A program made the position numbers and the translations under genes. This document shows, one piece after another, positions 12,597 through 25,867 of a stretch of DNA of 64,000 bases. Position 1 is the stretch's first letter, and each line of letters starts with the position of its first letter. This stretch comes from Osedax fenrisi (lineage: Eukaryota > Annelida > Polychaeta > Sabellida > Siboglinidae): contig OZ025244.1 of assembly GCA_964019155.1 (NCBI GenBank), forward strand, positions 13,555,013 to 13,619,012, given 5' to 3'. The notes beneath the pieces are model-generated. The model worked only from the letters and a program-made list of their open reading frames with translations. It did no database searches and was not told where the DNA came from.

Positions 12597-12640
<44 letters not shown>

Positions 12641-15600
12641 TCATAATAAGAGCAGGTGCGCTCATTTATATATTTAATTAATAGATAGGTAAAAATAAGT
12701 CAACTAAAAAAATGTTCATATGAATTAACATTTATTAGAAATAAAAAAAAATGATTATTACAATATTTAGATCTAAAAAAATAGTAGACAAGAATTGATA
12801 TATATATATATAGTTAAAATAAAAGGAGATATTAGAATTTTACAAAAAAAATTAAATCGGGCACACATCAAGGATCAATTTAACAAGAACATACTGGAAC
12901 ATTTATTATAGGCTAAGTCTAAATGAAATGAATCGTATACAATTTGTTGTCTTACTTATTAGTTATGTTGATATAGCGACAGGTTGTCAAAATAGTTATG
13001 AAAATTGTCAAGAGAAATAAGTTCTAATTTACTCTAATTTATGTGAAACATGTGCTATCTATTTTTTTAAATTTCAAATTCAAATATAATTACTGTGATT
13101 ATATGTTTAATATATTGACTATGAATGTACATATACAAAACACTTTATTTGATTAGTATAAACTAATAAATATGTCATTTAAAAATGATCAACCTTTATT
13201 GATATGTATAATTACTATGTATACATAAATATAGATAATATAAAAGCCGCAATAAAATATAGGACTGAATTGTGGATATATGGAATACAGCTTCACCGTC
13301 AATTTGTTGTTGATACAGTATTGAATAAACTATATCGGCATTTTATAGAGTAACTAAATTATTTAAAACTGAAAAATAAAATTGTTTATAAATCATAACA
13401 ATTATTTCAAATATTGTTTAAACTATTATTCAAAATGTAATATATTTATTGATATATGTTAATGTAGATATGAGATTGAGTTTATATTGATGTTATAATG
13501 AGGTTATATTGATGTTATTATAATAATATTGGTACTATTAGAAATCTTATTAAATTCTATAATAGAATATTCATATTTTAGTTTTTTGAAATTTTGATTT
13601 AAAAAAAGTTATTATGTGAAAAAAATATGTGAAAAATAATTGGTAAAAATGTTACATAGGAATTATGCATGTTATTATTTATTTATAAAACTTATTTTAT
13701 CATAACTCATTCAATAATGTTTATTATTTTTGTAATTAATAGTATATATTTATTACATGTATATGTATATAAATATATTAAAATTAATACCCAAAATAGG
13801 AAAAATTGAGATTTTGTGTTAATAATTTTTTTAATCATCAAAAATAATATAATTTATATTTTTAGAAAGCTCTTAAAATTCTATGATTTAATTTGTATTA
13901 ATAGTTTACAAAAGAAAAAAGTTATTTTTAAATATAAATTTAAATAATTTATTTGAGAAGTTATACTAAAATTATTTATGTTCATGATCAATTCATAATA
14001 CATCGCCAATCAATCAAATTAATCACCCTCGCACATGTCCTTCACAAGTCTGAACATAATACTACTAACTTTATTAAGTTTCAGTTGTATCTCGTAATGG
14101 GTTATCTTAGATCTTTAGTTGTTAGCAGTGGCCTCTAATACCTGTTGTGATATAAGATTAGTATGTGCTAGTGAATATAGATTTATACTACTATAGTATA
14201 TCACACATATATCACATATATATATATATTTATTTATATTATGATATCATGGTAATTATATATAGTTACATGAAATTATATCTTTAATTAAAATGATCTT
14301 AATTATATAAATATGTGTAATAATTTTCTTTAAAATGATGTATAGGTGATGTATAACATCAATATGGTAAATAGATAGTTTCTAGTGTATGGTAGCGAGA
14401 TGCATTACGTGAATAATGTTAAGCTTTATAATCTTGTTAATAGTATCTAATATTAATAATTTATGACTTCGACAAATTATATAAAAAAAGCGATTTCCTT
14501 TACTTCAATGTTATAATATTTATAATTTGAGGAATAATAAATCACCCCGGATAATGCTTTAACTTCTGCATATGAAAAATTACAGAAAATATTACTGTAT
14601 ACATATTAATATAATATTAGTTATATTAGTTATATTTTTTAATTTTAATTTGTGTTTTAAGTTAAAATAATAATTTTAAAAATGTATATATTTAAAAAAT
14701 TAAAATATATATTGTATCTAAATAAAAAATGAGTGTAATTTATTTAAATATATTGAACATAATATAATTTAAATGTATTTAATATAACATTTAATAATAA
14801 AATAATATTTATCAAAAGTAATATTGAAATATGTATATAAATAGAATAAAATTATAGAAAATTAGATAACAAATATTATATATATTTAAAAAAATTAAAT
14901 TATATATAATAAAAAACAATAAATTAAAAAATACTATTTTAAGTGGATATCTAAGATGATGGGATAAATGAATGTCATTTGATTTATTGAGATATTGAAT
15001 ACATTACTCCATAAAAAGAAAATACAAAGCTCTGATATGTCATTATATTTATACATTTCAATATATTTCATATATAATAAATTATTATTATTAATAATAT
15101 ATACACAAATTTAAAACATATAAAAATCATTATTTTTTTATAATATTCTATAAAACATATTCATTATCAATTATTTTTTAATATATTATTATAATAGGAC
15201 TTTATAATATTTTGTGTGTGTATGTTATTTATATAAGCTACACAAATTACTAAGATATCTATAATAGTTTTATCTGTTCAGGTATTTTATATATGTAATA
15301 TCTGTATATGTATAAATAATTATTCAGTGTAAATCACATTTTAAATTTCTCTAATTAAAAATCAATATACAAATTCCAATATATATATTTATATATACAT
15401 ATACTTAAGTTTAACTAATATATTATATAATCAATAGCATAAAGGAATACTTATTTCTTATCTAAACAATACTTATAAACATATATTACAACTGCCTAGT
15501 AATTTACAATTATTATAATAGTTATAATAATTATTATAATTTTTATAATATATTAAATATTATATAACTAATATTTAGAGTACCCATATATATATACATA

Positions 15601-16254
15601 TACTTTATATAGATATATAAATAGTACGAATTATAAATTAAATATGATATACCAATGACATTATGTATAAATCATAACATAAATTATAGTCATTTTCAAA
15701 CTAATTTTCACTATGTGCCTAATAGGCAATGTTAATGCCTATGTTAACAATCTCATACACAATTCAACATTGAATATTATACCATAGAATAGCTAGTGTT
15801 AACAGATTATTTTACAATTTTTTTATTTTATTTTTATGAATAGATTTTTATTTGTGATTTTTAATTTTAACAATGAATTCTTTTAAATTATATGTTTTAA
15901 TTATAATTTAATTATAATTATATTAAAAAGTTATTTTATAGATATATGTATATATATATATATAATTAAAATATATATCAGAAAATATGTTGACAATCGG
16001 ACAAATATTAAATGAGAAAAGAGTATGTATAGTGAATATACTATTTTCCTATCTATTTACATGTAAACACACGCGAAATTTGGTTATACCAGGATAACCT
16101 TAATATTGAATAATTATTAATAATTATTCAATATTTAATAATAATTAAATAATTGAGTTAATTCAAATTAATAAATTTATATTTAAGCATAAACGTATAA
16201 ACAAACCTAAACATCTTTTTTTAAATAATATATTATATACAATTAATACAATTA
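10450..16254. other. AT-rich gene desert
   Basis: No recognisable protein, RNA gene or ordered repeat in about 5.8 kb. It contains short (TA)n runs (for example 12603-12634), poly-A/poly-T stretches and several 60-76 codon ORFs of low-complexity hydrophobic composition, which I attribute to base composition. Confidence 0.7.
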
Positions 16255-17118
16255 CAGTAAAAGCCGCTTGTATCGACAGCCACATGTATTGATATATCGG
16301 TTCTAACGACAATTTCAAATATATTTGTTGGAATTTCCATCTAATACATGTTAAAAAATATCGCATGTATCGACAATCGGCTGTATCGACAAATCGGCTG
16401 TATCGACAAAATGTTACTATACAATTTAGAAATTGTCATCACGTGTATCGACATTATGAAAATAGTACACATCTTTACCATATATACTATAGTATGTATG
16501 ATATAGAGTTGAGCATATTAATAAACTATGGACTATAGTACATATATATATATGTATATTATCAAATAAGTTATGATGATATGAAGAATTCATCTTTGTA
16601 TTATTGTAGATTCACTACACTATGCACATTGTTATATATATATTACCCATATACACGCATACCCATTTATATATAATTATGCATATACCCCTATATACAT
16701 ATATATTAATATCATATGATATTAATAACATATGTTTGATACTACGCAGTATTGTATACTCGTACGTAGATATTCGTATGCCAGCATTTGTGCCCATATA
16801 TAGACTCATACGAATGTCCCTACCACGCTGGGTTAATTCCATGACTTGTTATTGCCAACGCACGCTTCTCTGGAATGTGAGCGCGCGCGATATTACGTAA
16901 TCGAAGTCGTTCGCATTAATAGTATTAACTTAATATACACAATTAACGATATAATAGAAATTAAGGATAGCATATATTTGATATTTGATAATACAAGTAC
17001 ATATTCTATTAAGTGGCGTAATTTAAAATTAGCCACGCCTTCATCATATGTAACGACAATCGGATGTATCGACATATTTTTGGATCTCCTGGGATGTCGA
17101 TACAAGCGGATTTTACTG
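16255..17118. mobile_element. pogo/mariner-type element with TATCGACA repeats
   Basis: The left end CAGTAAAAGCCGCTTGTATC and the reversed right end CAGTAAAATCCGCTTGTATC form a 24-bp TIR with one mismatch, flanked by TA. TGTATCGACAAATCGGC-like copies are clustered just inside the left end (about 16358-16412) and recur inside the right end (about 17050-17075). The 864-bp interior includes a GC-richer patch (about 16740-16915) with GCGCGCGCGATATTACGTAA. Short ORFs exist on both strands but I recognise no transposase. Confidence 0.7.
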
Positions 17119-17255
17119 TATATATACATTGTTATGTCTGAATAATCTAATACTATTCGTAACAAATTTTTACGAGAAATTTACTCATAACATTTAGTGG
17201 AATAATATTTTTTACAATGTGAAATCCCATAAAGAAATTATTAAATTTTCATCTT

Positions 17256-17284
17256 AAATATATATATATATATATATATATATA
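17256..17284. repeat. (TA)n microsatellite
   Basis: About 14 TA units between the pogo-like element and the TTAA MITE. Confidence 0.9.
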
Positions 17285-17378
17285 CTTGTTATATATTGAA
17301 ATTTATTGAAATATATTTGATATAGTATACCTAAAATATTGATACAACAGTCAATGTATTAATATGTAGATCTACATT

Positions 17379-17996
17379 TTAAGGGGATGTCACACACCTT
17401 GTATTTGTGAAAATAATTTTTTATTTAAATTTTTTTTTATTTCATTATAATATTCTATTATTTGTTTTTTAATATCTGTAAAAAAATTAATTATGAAAAC
17501 AGTCTAGAAATAACATAAAAAGTGGTTTATATATATTCATTATATATGATATATAATGTATTTATATATATTAAAGTGCTGTTTTCTCAGAATAATTATT
17601 TTGCGCTAGGTATGTGTGTATAAACTTAGTTATAACAAAAACTATTATATGTATTCTACTAATTTGTATTGCATTATATAAATAACATATATATGAATAC
17701 TAATACAGATGTGATTTTCTAAATTTGTATGTGTATAATTGCAAAAAATAACAATTTCTATAGAAATTCCGTAAATTAAAAAATTAAAATGTGTGCATAT
17801 ATATATATATATATGTTATATAATATATATTATAAAAATTACGTCCTGTAATAGTATGTGTATACATTTATTGAATAGAATATAACAAAATTTAGCTCAA
17901 TTCAATGAATAGAATTCTGCGCGCCTAGTTTTGTGTAGACCCATTATTTGCTATCTCTATACATAGAGAGGCGGGCGACGTGTGCCATCCCCTTAA
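17379..17996 (+). mobile_element. TTAA-flanked MITE, copy 1
   Basis: The left end reads TTAAGGGGATGTCACACAC and the reversed right end TTAAGGGGATGGCACAC: TTAA duplications (17379-17382 and 17993-17996) plus an inverted repeat of about 13 bp. TTAA targets are typical of piggyBac and a few other superfamilies. Internal marks shared with the copy at 20340-20915 are ACAGTCTAGAAATAACATAA and TGTTTTCTCAGAATAATTAT. Non-coding. Confidence 0.65.
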
Positions 17997-18000
17997 GTGG

Positions 18001-20339
18001 ACATGATATTATTCAATTTACATAAACAATCATTATTTTGAATTTTTTTAAATATTATAATTAAAACGATGTAAAAATGATGTATTTATGTGAAATAAGA
18101 GTTATATAAATACCATCAGAATTAAACAGAATCAATTCTAATGGCTTAATTCTGAAGGCATCTTAATATGCAAATATTTAACCTCATAAAATATTTTATA
18201 TCTTTATTATATAAATGTATCTTTTTATACTTTTATTTTATAATTATATTTATATAATATATATATATAATTCTCATATATATATATATATATATATATT
18301 AATTAAATGTAAATTAATATCTATTATATGAAAATTATATATTAAAAAAAAATCTTTAAATGTACTCAGAATAATGATATTCTATTATGTACAATTATGA
18401 ATTATTTTAATATTATTAATAAATCAATACAATACCCATTATGTACATTGTACATCTATAGTAAATGTAACTATCAATTCAATGTTGCATCATTTACTTA
18501 AAATGTTCACACAGTTTACAAACAACATATAAATAAATAATATAGTTTAATATTTCTATGTAGGTATGATTATAAATATAAATCAATATATATGTAGTAA
18601 TATATGGCCATTTTTTATAAGTAATTAATTTCGAAAATGAATTAAATTTAATATTATTTAGTTTAAATATTAATTAAAAATATTCAACCATATATAAAAC
18701 TATTTATTATTAATAAGATTGTCTTAGAATTATTAAAAAAACTTTATAATAAATATATTATAAAAGTAGATACATTTTGAAAACTTGCTATTTTCCCTTT
18801 ACCCTACATACGATGTGATGCAAGTCCTCTTAATGAGTTATATAAGTATAATATATTTAAATTATTCATATATTACTTTGATATGTATAATTGACGGATG
18901 TTATTTCATGATACAATATAGGCATACACACACATCATTACATTACTAATGTGACTAACTTTCACTGTTTTAATATTCACATAATATCTTCATCACCAAT
19001 ACTGATCTCCAATGTATCTATTTGATGATAGCATGCAGCACATTCTATATGATTATTAATTTGAAATTATTAGGAATATATTTCGTAAAATATTTAATAT
19101 TAATTTTACAATAAACTATAATTGGTATATAACTGGGATGGAGTCAAATACATTTTCCAAATTCAAATATAAATACAAATGACTAAACAATTAAATACAA
19201 ATACAAATATTTATGTCATATTTTTTTAAATTCAAATACAAATAGAAAATAAAATAAAAACAAAATAGAAAATAAAATAGTAAAACAAATTACAAATACA
19301 GAAAATGAGATGAAATAGTTTGGGACAGATAGATAGATTGATTGACAGACAGATTGAATTAGGGATTATTATCTAACTTTATAGGAACACTTCGAATAAT
19401 ATTTAAAAAACATTATTGATAGTAAATTACTATTATTAATAAACGTATATAGTTAGATATACCATTAATATTTATCAATATATAACTTTCTTATATATAA
19501 TTTTTATTTTCAATTGAACTGTAAATATCAAAATAATAGTGAAGTAATCTACAGCGAATAGTAATGTGTGTCTTAATATATTTATTTTATTTTACTACAT
19601 GCGCAATTTTAAAAGTGTAGTTATACGATATATTATTTCTTTCAAATTACCAATACGTATGCGATTTATACGAATATATACAATACATTACATGATAGTA
19701 CTCGATTTGAGCGATTTACATTTATAAGATATTATATTTTTAAAATACATTCATCTTAAATACAACTCAAATAAAAATATACGAAATATGATACATAATC
19801 ACACTGATATTAAGAATAATAATAAAACTCTTATAAAATGTTACATGTACTTTTATTTATTATGTTTATACTATAAACTGTATAGTATATATTAATATAT
19901 ACATATATCGTATATCTCTAATATTATTAAGTATAAATAAAATAAATGTATTACATCAAATATACCATGATAACATATCAACCTATATACATTTATAGAT
20001 AATAGTAATACTCTAATGATATTTACCCATTACATAAAATAATCTAAACTTAAAAACAATTCGTCCCAGATTAATTTGATCTCCATCTCATATAATATAA
20101 ATATAATATTATATTTATTTTATCAATTAAGAATAGTTGTTAGTATTATTATATTCTAATATATGTAATCTTAATATATGTAATAGTATATATAAATATT
20201 CATATTTATTAATAATATCATTAATATTATTATTTAACATTACTTTAAACTTCAAAATACTTAATTATATATGTATTTTTTTGATATATAAATAAATTAA
20301 AAATAAAATTTCGTGTATAAATAGATAGGAAAAACATAG
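18001..20339. other. AT-rich intergenic DNA
   Basis: No gene recognised. It holds (TA)n at about 18253-18298 and an A-rich low-complexity stretch (about 19148-19310) made of AAATACAAAT-like units. Confidence 0.7.
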
Positions 20340-20915
20340 GACCACTAAAAAAAATAGAACTGAAATTCTATTCATTCAATTGACCTAATTTTTTTGTAAT
20401 GTATTCATAACATATACATGCATAGGAAAATAGAAAGTTATTTTTAATATTATTATTTATTATATTATATATATATCTACATTAAAAATTAGCGATACTA
20501 AAATGATGGTATTTCTATAGAAATTATCATTTTATACAATGAATTCTATACATTTTATTAATTATCTCTCTATTTTACTATTTACATAATTAAATTCTAT
20601 ATAAAGCACAACAAAATAATATTATAATTATAATAGTTTTTATGTTCTATATTTTTGAATGTATATACCTAGTGCGAAATAATTATTCTGAGAAAACAGC
20701 GTTTGAAGTATGACAGCATAAAAATGTAATATTGAATAGTATATAATATAGCATTATCTTATCGTCATAAAATACATTTTTATGTCATTTCTAGACTGAA
20801 TTCATGTCTACTTTTTTTACAGATACTAAAAAACACTACAATAAGTAGTATTATGTAATAAAAAATGTATAAAAAAATAAATTATCATCACTTTAAATGT
20901 GCGGGATCCCCTTAA
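20340..20915 (-). mobile_element. TTAA-flanked MITE, copy 2, inverted and left-truncated
   Basis: The right end GATCCCCTTAA (20905-20915) is the reverse complement of the left end of copy 1. In reverse the interior matches copy 1: TATCTGTAAAAAAAGTAG, TCAGTCTAGAAATGACATAA and TGTTTTCTCAGAATAATTAT. The other TIR is not found, so that end is lost or diverged near 20340. Confidence 0.6.
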
Positions 20916-20925
20916 GGTATACAAG

Positions 20926-21072
20926 TTTTAATGAGAGCCGATCATTTATTTATACACAATTATAATTGTGTATAAATATAATTTGAAGACCTTTTAAGAA
21001 TTGTAATAGTCTGAACAAGGATTGGTCCTGCATACTACTACATATGTGCTGACACCTGAGATACGCAGGCAG
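20926..21072 (-). repeat. diverged SINE copy with an internal palindrome
   Basis: In reverse it carries ATGATCGGCTCTCATTAAAA as in the other SINE copies. The ATTGTGTATAAAT segment occurs as two arms facing each other, giving a perfect 30-bp palindrome at 20948-20977. The head region (about 21010-21070) is degraded. Confidence 0.5.
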
Positions 21073-22470
21073 ATCAATATATATAGGGCAAGGATTAATA
21101 ATATGACGATGTAGAGTATATCAAAAATTATATTTACATATAGTTATTATTCAATATTATATTTCGACTAAGAAATAGTCAGATCTGAACCTTGGACTAC
21201 TTTTAGATGTTACTTATGACCGAGATGAATGAAGACGTGCATATGCTAGCTTATCACGTCAGGCTCCACTGCGAACAACTGCCACTAAGTACATTAATAA
21301 TAATGATTATATCAAATTGTATTTAAATGATACGTTAAATATTTAAATCGTCACTTGACAGATATGGTATGCAAAGAATATCTTAACATTATTGTAATTG
21401 TCTTATATCTTTATATTCATTTTTAGTGTAGTAATACATTTTAAATATAACATACAATAGGCAATTCAAAGTTGATATATACATTATATATATATATATG
21501 TACATAAAACTAGGTAAAACTACAGCCAGAATAATATATGTATATAACCAATAATAATCACATACTTGATAGTAATAAATGAAAAAATGTTTTATCAGTT
21601 TATAATATCACACACTATGGATATAGATGACAAATAACCTAAACAAAACTACATTTGAACAATACTACATTTACAATAGTAGAATTTACACAATAACAGA
21701 TTAATCGATTACATATGATAAATGTTAAAACTGTAACATCAGATAGAGGAGTAATATTTGGTAGAAATGATAATTCAGACAAATTATTACATTCAAACGT
21801 GACCTAGAGGTAATGACTAAAAGATGGATACTACCGAGCATTTATTGACGTATTATGTATATTACTTAACGGTGCAAGCGTGGGTAAAATATGCTTAATA
21901 TTTTTATTTTTTTATTATTTTTTATTACGTATTATCCATGTTCAGTATCTTATTTATCACATTGTAAAATATTTAAATTGTAGTGGAGTATTTTATCAAT
22001 ATAAAGTGTTTTACGAGATCAATCGAATTAAAAATCATATGAAATTTTGAATAACTTTGAATGTAATTTTCTCCAGTTTTTACTTTTTGCACTTAGTAAG
22101 CATACGTAAAAAGCCTACTAATTCTTTGATTATTAATATTATTATCTGAAATTGTTACTGTATATAAATAACATGTAATACTATATTAATATTGACAGGA
22201 TATTGTATTATAATTTATATTTTTAAAATAAATTATAATAAACTTAACATTTTTAATAAAAAATATAAAATATATTTCAACTATTTTAAACTATTTTTTT
22301 TACATAATTTTAAATAAATTATATTTATAAAAATTCAATAATTTTATGCAGTAGAATAATATCTATTAAATAAAAGAAAAAGTTCTTCATTATCATTATT
22401 AGTTTAGTATCCTTAGCATTTTAGCTAGAGCTATAATTAACATGGTAAGCCCGAACCGACGCTTGAACCC
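21073..22470. other. AT-rich intergenic DNA
   Basis: No gene recognised. About 21180-21290 is locally less AT-rich and has a tRNA-like AGATCTGAACC (reverse GGTTCAGATCT), possibly an old SINE head. Confidence 0.6.
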
Positions 22471-22899
22471 TTAAGGCTATGTGCGGGTTTCAGCGCTCTA
22501 ATGTATAAGAATAGGACAAAATAGAAAAAAATACCCTTATCATAAATACATCTCATTCAATAATGAATGAATCATTCTAAAATAAATTGTATCTTATTTA
22601 GTTTATATTGGTATACAATAAAATCCCTAAAGAAAAATCCCAAATTGTTCGGGTTGGTCAAGAATTTGTTGGTAAAAAATTGGTAAATTTGGTAATTTTT
22701 CAGACCATTTTTTTTTGACCAATACATTATTTTTTTTTTTAAATATCTACATTTTTTTATGTATTGTTATATAATATAAATTCTCTGAAAAAATTATTGT
22801 AATCGGTAAATTATTGACTGACTAGATGATATTTGAATACGAAAAAACATTATTCTGAGATAATCAACTTTAAAGTTTTTCTATATATTTTTTTCCTTA

Positions 22900-23095
22900 T
22901 TTAAAATTATTTTTAATTATATACATTCTATTTCATAATAATAATCAACTTGGTTTTTAAAATTATTTTTAATTATATACATTATATTTCATAATAATAA
23001 TCAACTTGGTTTTTAAAATTATTTGTAATTATATACATTCTATTTCATAATAATAATCAACTTGGTTTTTAAAATTATTTTTAATTATTTAGAAG
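22900..23095. repeat. 56-bp tandem repeat, about 3.5 copies
   Basis: Units contain TTTTAAAATTATTT and AATAATCAACTTGG. The ATCAACTTGG landmark recurs at 22944, 23000 and 23056, exactly 56 bp apart. It lies between the left TIR and the 3' end of the small gene in the TTAA element. Confidence 0.9.
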
Positions 23096-23158
23096 TTATT
23101 GATTATAAATAAATATATACATTCTATTTTATAAGAATAATTGAAGACATATATTTTA

Positions 23159-24082
23159 TTAAAATTTTCCAGATGAATAGTATGACTTGTCTTGTAGGCG
23201 TCTTGTCCTATTAGCGTGGCTCTCTTCTTGTTCATATATCTTCTTATTCGAAGACCTTTTCTTATCGAGAATCGATTTGAGAATTTGAAGATTCAGGATC
23301 CTGAATTCTCGAGAATCTATTTGAGAAGTTGAAGGAGTATCAATAGATTGTAATGACTATAAATAATAAATTATATTAGACACATATATATTTATTACAC
23401 GATATTTTATAAATAATAAGCTATATTATATTTATAAATAAACTATATATTAGATTATTTAGAATTATATTAGACTCAATATATTTTATTACACGATATT
23501 TTATAAATAATAAGCTATATTATATTTATAATAAACTATATTAGATTATTTAGAATTATAAATTATATTAGACTAAATATATTTTATTACACGATATTTT
23601 ATAAATAATAAGCTATATTATATTTATAAATAAACTATATTAGATTATTATAAATTATATTAGACTCAATATATTTTATTACACGATATTTTATAAATAA
23701 TAAGCTATATTATATTTATAAATAAACTATATTAGATTATTTAGAATTATAAATTATATTAGTCTCAATATATACTATTACACAATATTTGATAAATAAT
23801 AAGCTCTATTATATTTATAAATAAACTATATTATATTTATAAATAATAACTATCAATAGAAGATTATTATTTTGATAATTCAAATATAAAATAAAAGAAA
23901 AATGGATTCTCTTTGAAATTCATAATAATTATTTACATTATCATACTAATCATATATAATTCTAAATGTATTATTATCATCTATACACTAATATAATAAA
24001 CAGATAATACATTATATAATCATACCTTTCGTTTATTACAATTCCCCATTTGAGATCGGCTAGCGCGTTTTCGGAGAGGCAT
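23159..24082 (-). CDS. small basic two-exon protein of the TTAA element (predicted 84 aa)
   Basis: Exon 1 (24082 down to 24026) starts at an ATG with A at -3 and encodes 19 residues, MPLRKRASRSQMGNCNKRK. It ends exactly at an AAG|GTATGA donor, phase 0. Exon 2 (23356 down to 23159) follows a TTATTTATAG acceptor, also phase 0. It encodes 65 residues beginning SLQSIDTPSTSQIDSREF, with Lys/Arg-rich stretches (LDKKRSSNKK, ANRTRRLQDK), and ends ...YYSSGKF-stop. No stop or frameshift occurs in either exon. The 669-bp intron contains the array of roughly 92-100-bp repeats. Composition (very basic, Ser-rich, one Glu-rich helix) suggests a nucleic-acid-binding accessory protein or a transposase N-terminus. 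I do not recognise the family. Splicing is inferred from site quality, matching phases and the coding-like composition of both exons. Confidence 0.5.
23363..23850. repeat. AT-rich tandem array, about five units of 92-100 bp
   Basis: Units contain ATTTTATAAATAATAAGC and AAACTATATTAGATTATT. The ACGATATTTT landmark recurs at about 23400, 23494, 23592, 23684 and (diverged) 23784. The array fills most of the intron of the small gene. Confidence 0.85.
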
Positions 24083-24493
24083 ACTTTCAAAATAATGATA
24101 ATAACAAAATAAAAATATTTCTTCGAAATAATGCTATAAATAACACCTGTCATCTTACTCGACCAATGAAATGCTTGTAACTATAAACATAACCTTTGAC
24201 GTATTTGTATTTATCAAAATAGTATTATCGAATGCTAAAAACAGTTTTAAAAACGGTAAAATACAACTCTATAAATATATGATTGAAAAAGTTGATATTT
24301 TATTCGATATAAAATATATTTTACTCAACATTTTTATAAAGTACCTATTTTAAAAGCCTTTTTTTTAACACTTATATGCAATAATTACGTTCAAAAATTT
24401 CACATCTAATAAATAATATATTAAATAATCAAATTCAATCTTAATAAAAAAAATGAAAAATTTATTTATTTTGAAACCCGCACATAGCCTTAA

Positions 24494-25400
24494 GACAAAT
24501 AACAAATACCGCAATGATTTGATTATTTAACCCAAATTCACTTCTATTATAATTACTGACTCCGTGTATTAATAGAGTAGACATACAATACGAGAGGTGG
24601 TGGTAAGGCACCACTCTAAGGGGGTGTTTCACATAATCTGAAATAATTGCTGTGTAAACTGGCATTGAGAATGTTGTCACACAATAAAGCGAAGATTTTT
24701 TATGTTTTATGTACAGCTAAAATAGAACATATATCTCTTATATACAAGTATATATACTTGTCGCGCGCCACCAGTATTTTACATTGCAGATATTTTACTG
24801 ATCGTGTGACTCACTACTTGTAAGAAACTTCCTAATCTTTATATGTAACATTACCACTCAGACATAAACTAAGCTAAACCTGAAGCTTCCTTCATTTGTT
24901 GATTCTCATAATTATTTATAGTGATCACTTGTTCGATGTGATGGCTAATATTATTATAAAAAAAATGTTTAAATATCTTTAAAAAATACAATTGTTATAT
25001 AATATATTATGCATATGGCATTAGTAAAGTATTTTATTTGTCCGTTTATTGTTTTTCTTTTATAATGATTACAATAATAAAATGTATCGTATCTTATCTT
25101 ATCTTAAGTGTTACTGAGCTATGGTATATAATCGCGTAGATTAATTTAGATATTCGTAATGTGAGATATTTCCCTCTGAATATACTGGTAGATACGGTTT
25201 CCATACTTATAATTTATACCAATTTGTATTCCATATATGCGTATATTAAAAAGTATCGAAAGTTTACTTAATTTAATATTAATACATGGTATATAAATTA
25301 TATTCTAAATATAGGTCTATATAATACATAAGTATATACTCATTTATATGTGTTAATAAAATATAATTGAATAACGTAAGAGAAATACTTATTAAGAAGA
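24494..25400. other. intergenic DNA, no gene recognised
   Basis: Just outside the TTAA element a less AT-rich patch (about 24555-24665) includes a dyad, GAGGTGGTGGTAAGGCACCAC. The remainder is AT-rich. ORFs on either strand have no recognisable motif. Confidence 0.6.
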
Positions 25401-25715
25401 GGCATATGTATATATCACTATCACTCAAGTGGCTCCCATGTAACCATATGATCATGTATAAGCAACATATGATAACACACACAGCTCTATACTACAATGA
25501 ACCTGCATACCTGACTTATTCACTGACGACATGGTACACAGCCTCCGTCACTGCACAGGTGTGTAGTGGTGGTGCCCTCTGTCAATAGTCCTATTGGTGA
25601 ATCATCATTCTTAATTGTAGCACCTTAGCGATGGAATGAACTTACAGATTATCTTAGATCTATATATTCAAGATATGAATTTGAAATTAACCTAGTATCT
25701 TTATAATATTGTAGA
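25400..25715 (+). pseudogene. L2-like LINE fragment, C-terminal end of ORF2
   Basis: Translation gives LKWLPCNHMIMYKQHMITH, then EPAYLTY and, after a frame change, CSTLAMNELTDYLRSIYS. This follows the order of the L2-like C-terminus (LHWLPVxxRIxYKxxxLTxKAL, PxYLxDL, APxLWNELPxxLRS). It is diverged with stops. No reverse transcriptase core is nearby. Confidence 0.6.
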
Positions 25716-25867
25716 GATGACTGATAGATATATTATTATTAAGGTGACACATTTTAAATCAATAAATAAATTACAATTATAGATATATACATATGTCATT
25801 AGTCATTAGACACACAAGTAGTATGTACAAGCCTAGTCCGCACCATTACAATATGTATTACGATAAT

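Larger units (their letters stand above)
22471..24493 (-). mobile_element. TTAA-flanked 2-kb DNA transposon with perfect TIRs and a spliced small gene
   Basis: The left end reads TTAA then GGCTATGTGCGGGTTTCA (22471-22492). The right end (24472-24493) is its exact reverse complement: an 18-bp perfect TIR plus a TTAA duplication. The flanks join sensibly across one TTAA (CTTGAACCC-TTAA-GACAAATAAC). Inside lie a two-exon frame on the minus strand (23159-24082) and two tandem arrays (22900-23095 and 23363-23850). The TTAA target suggests piggyBac or another TTAA-targeting superfamily; no DDE transposase is recognisable, so it is probably non-autonomous or belongs to an unknown family. Confidence 0.75.

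Noticed and set aside
16615..17165. Overlapping ORFs on both strands inside the pogo-like element
   Set aside because: They include the TIR and TATCGACA repeats in translation and show no DDE/DDD or helix-turn-helix motif.
24462..24680. 72-codon minus ORF across the right TIR of the TTAA element
   Set aside because: It spans the element boundary into flanking DNA and has no motif; chance ORF.
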